Below are positions 13,461 through 14,755 of a stretch of DNA of 14,755 bases, piece by piece. The notes beneath the pieces are model-generated. The model was not told the origin of the DNA. It made no database searches and worked only from the letters and a program-made list of their open reading frames with translations. Both the position numbers and the translations under genes were made by a program. The stretch spans positions 4,144 through 18,898 of the forward strand of contig DATC01000110.1 in assembly GCA_002504495.1 (NCBI GenBank), read 5' to 3'. The stretch is from Methanomassiliicoccaceae archaeon UBA537 (GTDB lineage Archaea; Thermoplasmatota; Thermoplasmata; Methanomassiliicoccales; Methanomethylophilaceae). Position 1 is the stretch's first letter, and each line of letters opens with the position of its first letter.

Positions 13461-14755
13461 TCAGTCGAACTTGCCGACAACCGCTTTTATCCTGCGGACT
13501 CCGGCGGCGGAGCTCTCCTCCTTCTTGATCTTGAATCCCTGCAGCTCCCTCGTGTTCTCCACGTGAGGTCCTCCACAAATCTCGCAGGAGACGTCGCCTA
13601 TGGTGTAGACCTTGACCATCTCTCCGTACCTGTCCGTGAACACGCCGATAGCGCCACGGTCCTTGGCTTCCTGATAGGTCATCTCCTCGCATACCACGGG
13701 GATCTCGGCCTTGATGGCATCGTTGACGAAGCGCTCCACCTCCTTGAGCTCCTCGGGAGTGACCTTCCTGTCCAGATTGAAGTCGAATCTGAGCCTCTCG
13801 GCGGTGATGTTGGATCCCTTCTGCTGTATGTCGGGGGACACGATCTTCCTCAGAGCGGCATTGAGAAGATGGGTGGCCGTGTGGAGCTTGGTGGTCTCCT
13901 CGGAATGGTCGGCCAATCCGCCCTTGAAGTGCTCGTCGGCACCGAGACGGGAATTGTCCTGGTGGGCTTTGAAACGCGCTTCGAAATCGACCATATCCAC
14001 CTTCCTGCCCGCTTCCTTCGCGAGTTCGCTGGTAAGCTCGATCGGGAATCCGAAGGTGTCGTAGAGGCGGAAGACCGCGGCTCCGTCTAGCGTCTCGTCC
14101 TGCGACTCTGCCAGCATCTCGTTGAATCTTCTGAGCCCCTTCGAGAGGGTGTGGTGGAACTTCTCCTCCTCGGCGGTCAGGCCAGAATAGATGGTCTCTT
14201 TGTTCCTTTCGAGCTCGGGGTACGCGGCGGAATACTCCTTGACGACGACTTCGGCGATGCTCTTCATGCAGACGTCGTCCACCCCCAGCTTGGAAAGGTA
14301 TCTGCTGGCCCGTCTTATCAGTCTCCTGAGGATGTAGCCCTGGCCAATCTTGGCGGGGACGACTCCGTCGCCGAGGATGAACGTGGCGGCCCTTATGTGA
14401 TCGGCGACGATGCGGAACGCTTTGATGTCCTCGGGGTCGTCGCCGTACTTCTTTCCGGTCAGCTCTTCGATCTTGCCGATGATGCCCGTGAAGAGGGACG
14501 TGTCGTAGACGGTTTCTACGCCGTTGAGGATGCGGAGGATCCTCTCGAGGCCCATGCCCGTGTCCACGTTCTTCTGAGCCAGAGGGACGAACGAGCCGTC
14601 GGCCTGTTTGTTGTACTGCATGAACACGTTGTTCCAGATTTCGGTGTATTTGCCGCAGTGGCAGGACGGCCCGCAGGACGGCCCGCATTTCGCTCTTCCA
14701 TCATCGTAGAAGATTTCCGTGTCGGACCCGCAAGGCCCCGTGATGCCGGCGGGGA
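13461..14755 (-). CDS. alaS: Alanine-tRNA ligase, 3' part, with no C-Ala domain (5' end outside window)
   Basis: Class II synthetase that charges tRNA-Ala and edits mischarged Ser and Gly. About 430 C-terminal residues are visible. They run from the end of the catalytic domain (ITGPCGSDTEIFYD, then an archaeal cysteine cluster CGPSCGPSCHCG and TEIWNNVFMQY), through VDTGMGLERI and the tRNA-binding region (ILRRLIRRASRYL), to the editing domain with HTATH and CEICGGPH zinc residues and the final AAGVRRIKAVVGKFD. The gene stops there, at the boundary where other AlaRS carry the C-Ala (DHHA1) dimerisation domain of ~150-200 residues. The hairpin terminator just after the stop argues that this is the true end. 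The start lies beyond 14755; an internal GTG at 14627 is a valine, not a start. Confidence 0.94.
   Translation of the reverse strand, partial: PAGITGPCGSDTEIFYDDGRAKCGPSCGPSCHCGKYTEIWNNVFMQYNKQADGSFVPLAQKNVDTGMGLERILRILNGVETVYDTSLFTGIIGKIEELTGKKYGDDPEDIKAFRIVADHIRAATFILGDGVVPAKIGQGYILRRLIRRASRYLSKLGVDDVCMKSIAEVVVKEYSAAYPELERNKETIYSGLTAEEEKFHHTLSKGLRRFNEMLAESQDETLDGAAVFRLYDTFGFPIELTSELAKEAGRKVDMVDFEARFKAHQDNSRLGADEHFKGGLADHSEETTKLHTATHLLNAALRKIVSPDIQQKGSNITAERLRFDFNLDRKVTPEELKEVERFVNDAIKAEIPVVCEEMTYQEAKDRGAIGVFTDRYGEMVKVYTIGDVSCEICGGPHVENTRELQGFKIKKEESSAAGVRRIKAVVGKFD

Noticed and set aside
14661..14684. Tandem 12-bp direct repeat within alaS
   Set aside because: It encodes the spaced cysteines of the archaeal AlaRS cysteine cluster (CGPSCGPSC), which are expected there, so it is not an inserted repeat.
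1..14755. CRISPR arrays, insertion sequences, phage genes or defence systems
   Set aside because: I saw no spaced repeats, transposase motifs, terminal inverted repeats or recognisable defence genes.

Overview
The window looks like chromosomal DNA of a euryarchaeon, most likely Thermoplasmatota and close to the Methanomassiliicoccales. The evidence is an archaeal-type ribosomal protein S10, the archaeal route into the shikimate pathway (ADH synthase plus 3-dehydroquinate synthase II), a GHMP-type shikimate kinase, an archaeal-type AlaRS, TATA-box promoters about 25-30 nt upstream of transcripts, and almost complete avoidance of TAG stops. The order-level assignment is inference; the archaeal assignment is firm.

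Layout. Positions 1-315 encode S10, followed by a hairpin terminator. ilvD (403-2058) has its own TATA box and terminator. A plus-strand block follows: a YdbS-like and a YdbT-like membrane protein with bacterial-type PH domains, then an FGGY carbohydrate kinase. Facing it on the minus strand is a compact seven-gene operon, transcribed from about 13000 down to about 5640: ADH synthase, DHQ synthase II, a dehydroquinase-shikimate dehydrogenase fusion, shikimate kinase, EPSP synthase, chorismate synthase, and a chorismate mutase-prephenate dehydrogenase fusion. Junctions are 4-nt overlaps, a 4-nt gap or a 31-nt overlap, so the genes are probably translationally coupled. Together they cover every step from the ADH entry to 4-hydroxyphenylpyruvate, the tyrosine precursor. 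The operon promoter has a TATA box and a palindrome at the expected transcription start. Divergent from it is tRNA-Ala(UGC), and beyond that, on the minus strand, the 3' part of alaS, which runs off the window.

The oddest region is about 2600-6130. The YdbT-like gene, the kinase and tyrA all lack a stop codon where their protein families should end. The kinase and tyrA therefore read 918 nt into each other in opposite directions. The codon CGA, which I found in no body of any gene in the window, appears in frame exactly at these missing ends. Either the stops were lost by mutation or deletion, or the sequence carries errors there.

Other points of interest: three terminator hairpins share the same GCGA tetraloop; AlaRS stops at the end of its editing domain with no C-Ala domain; and the dehydroquinase domain lacks a glutamate that is conserved in the family.
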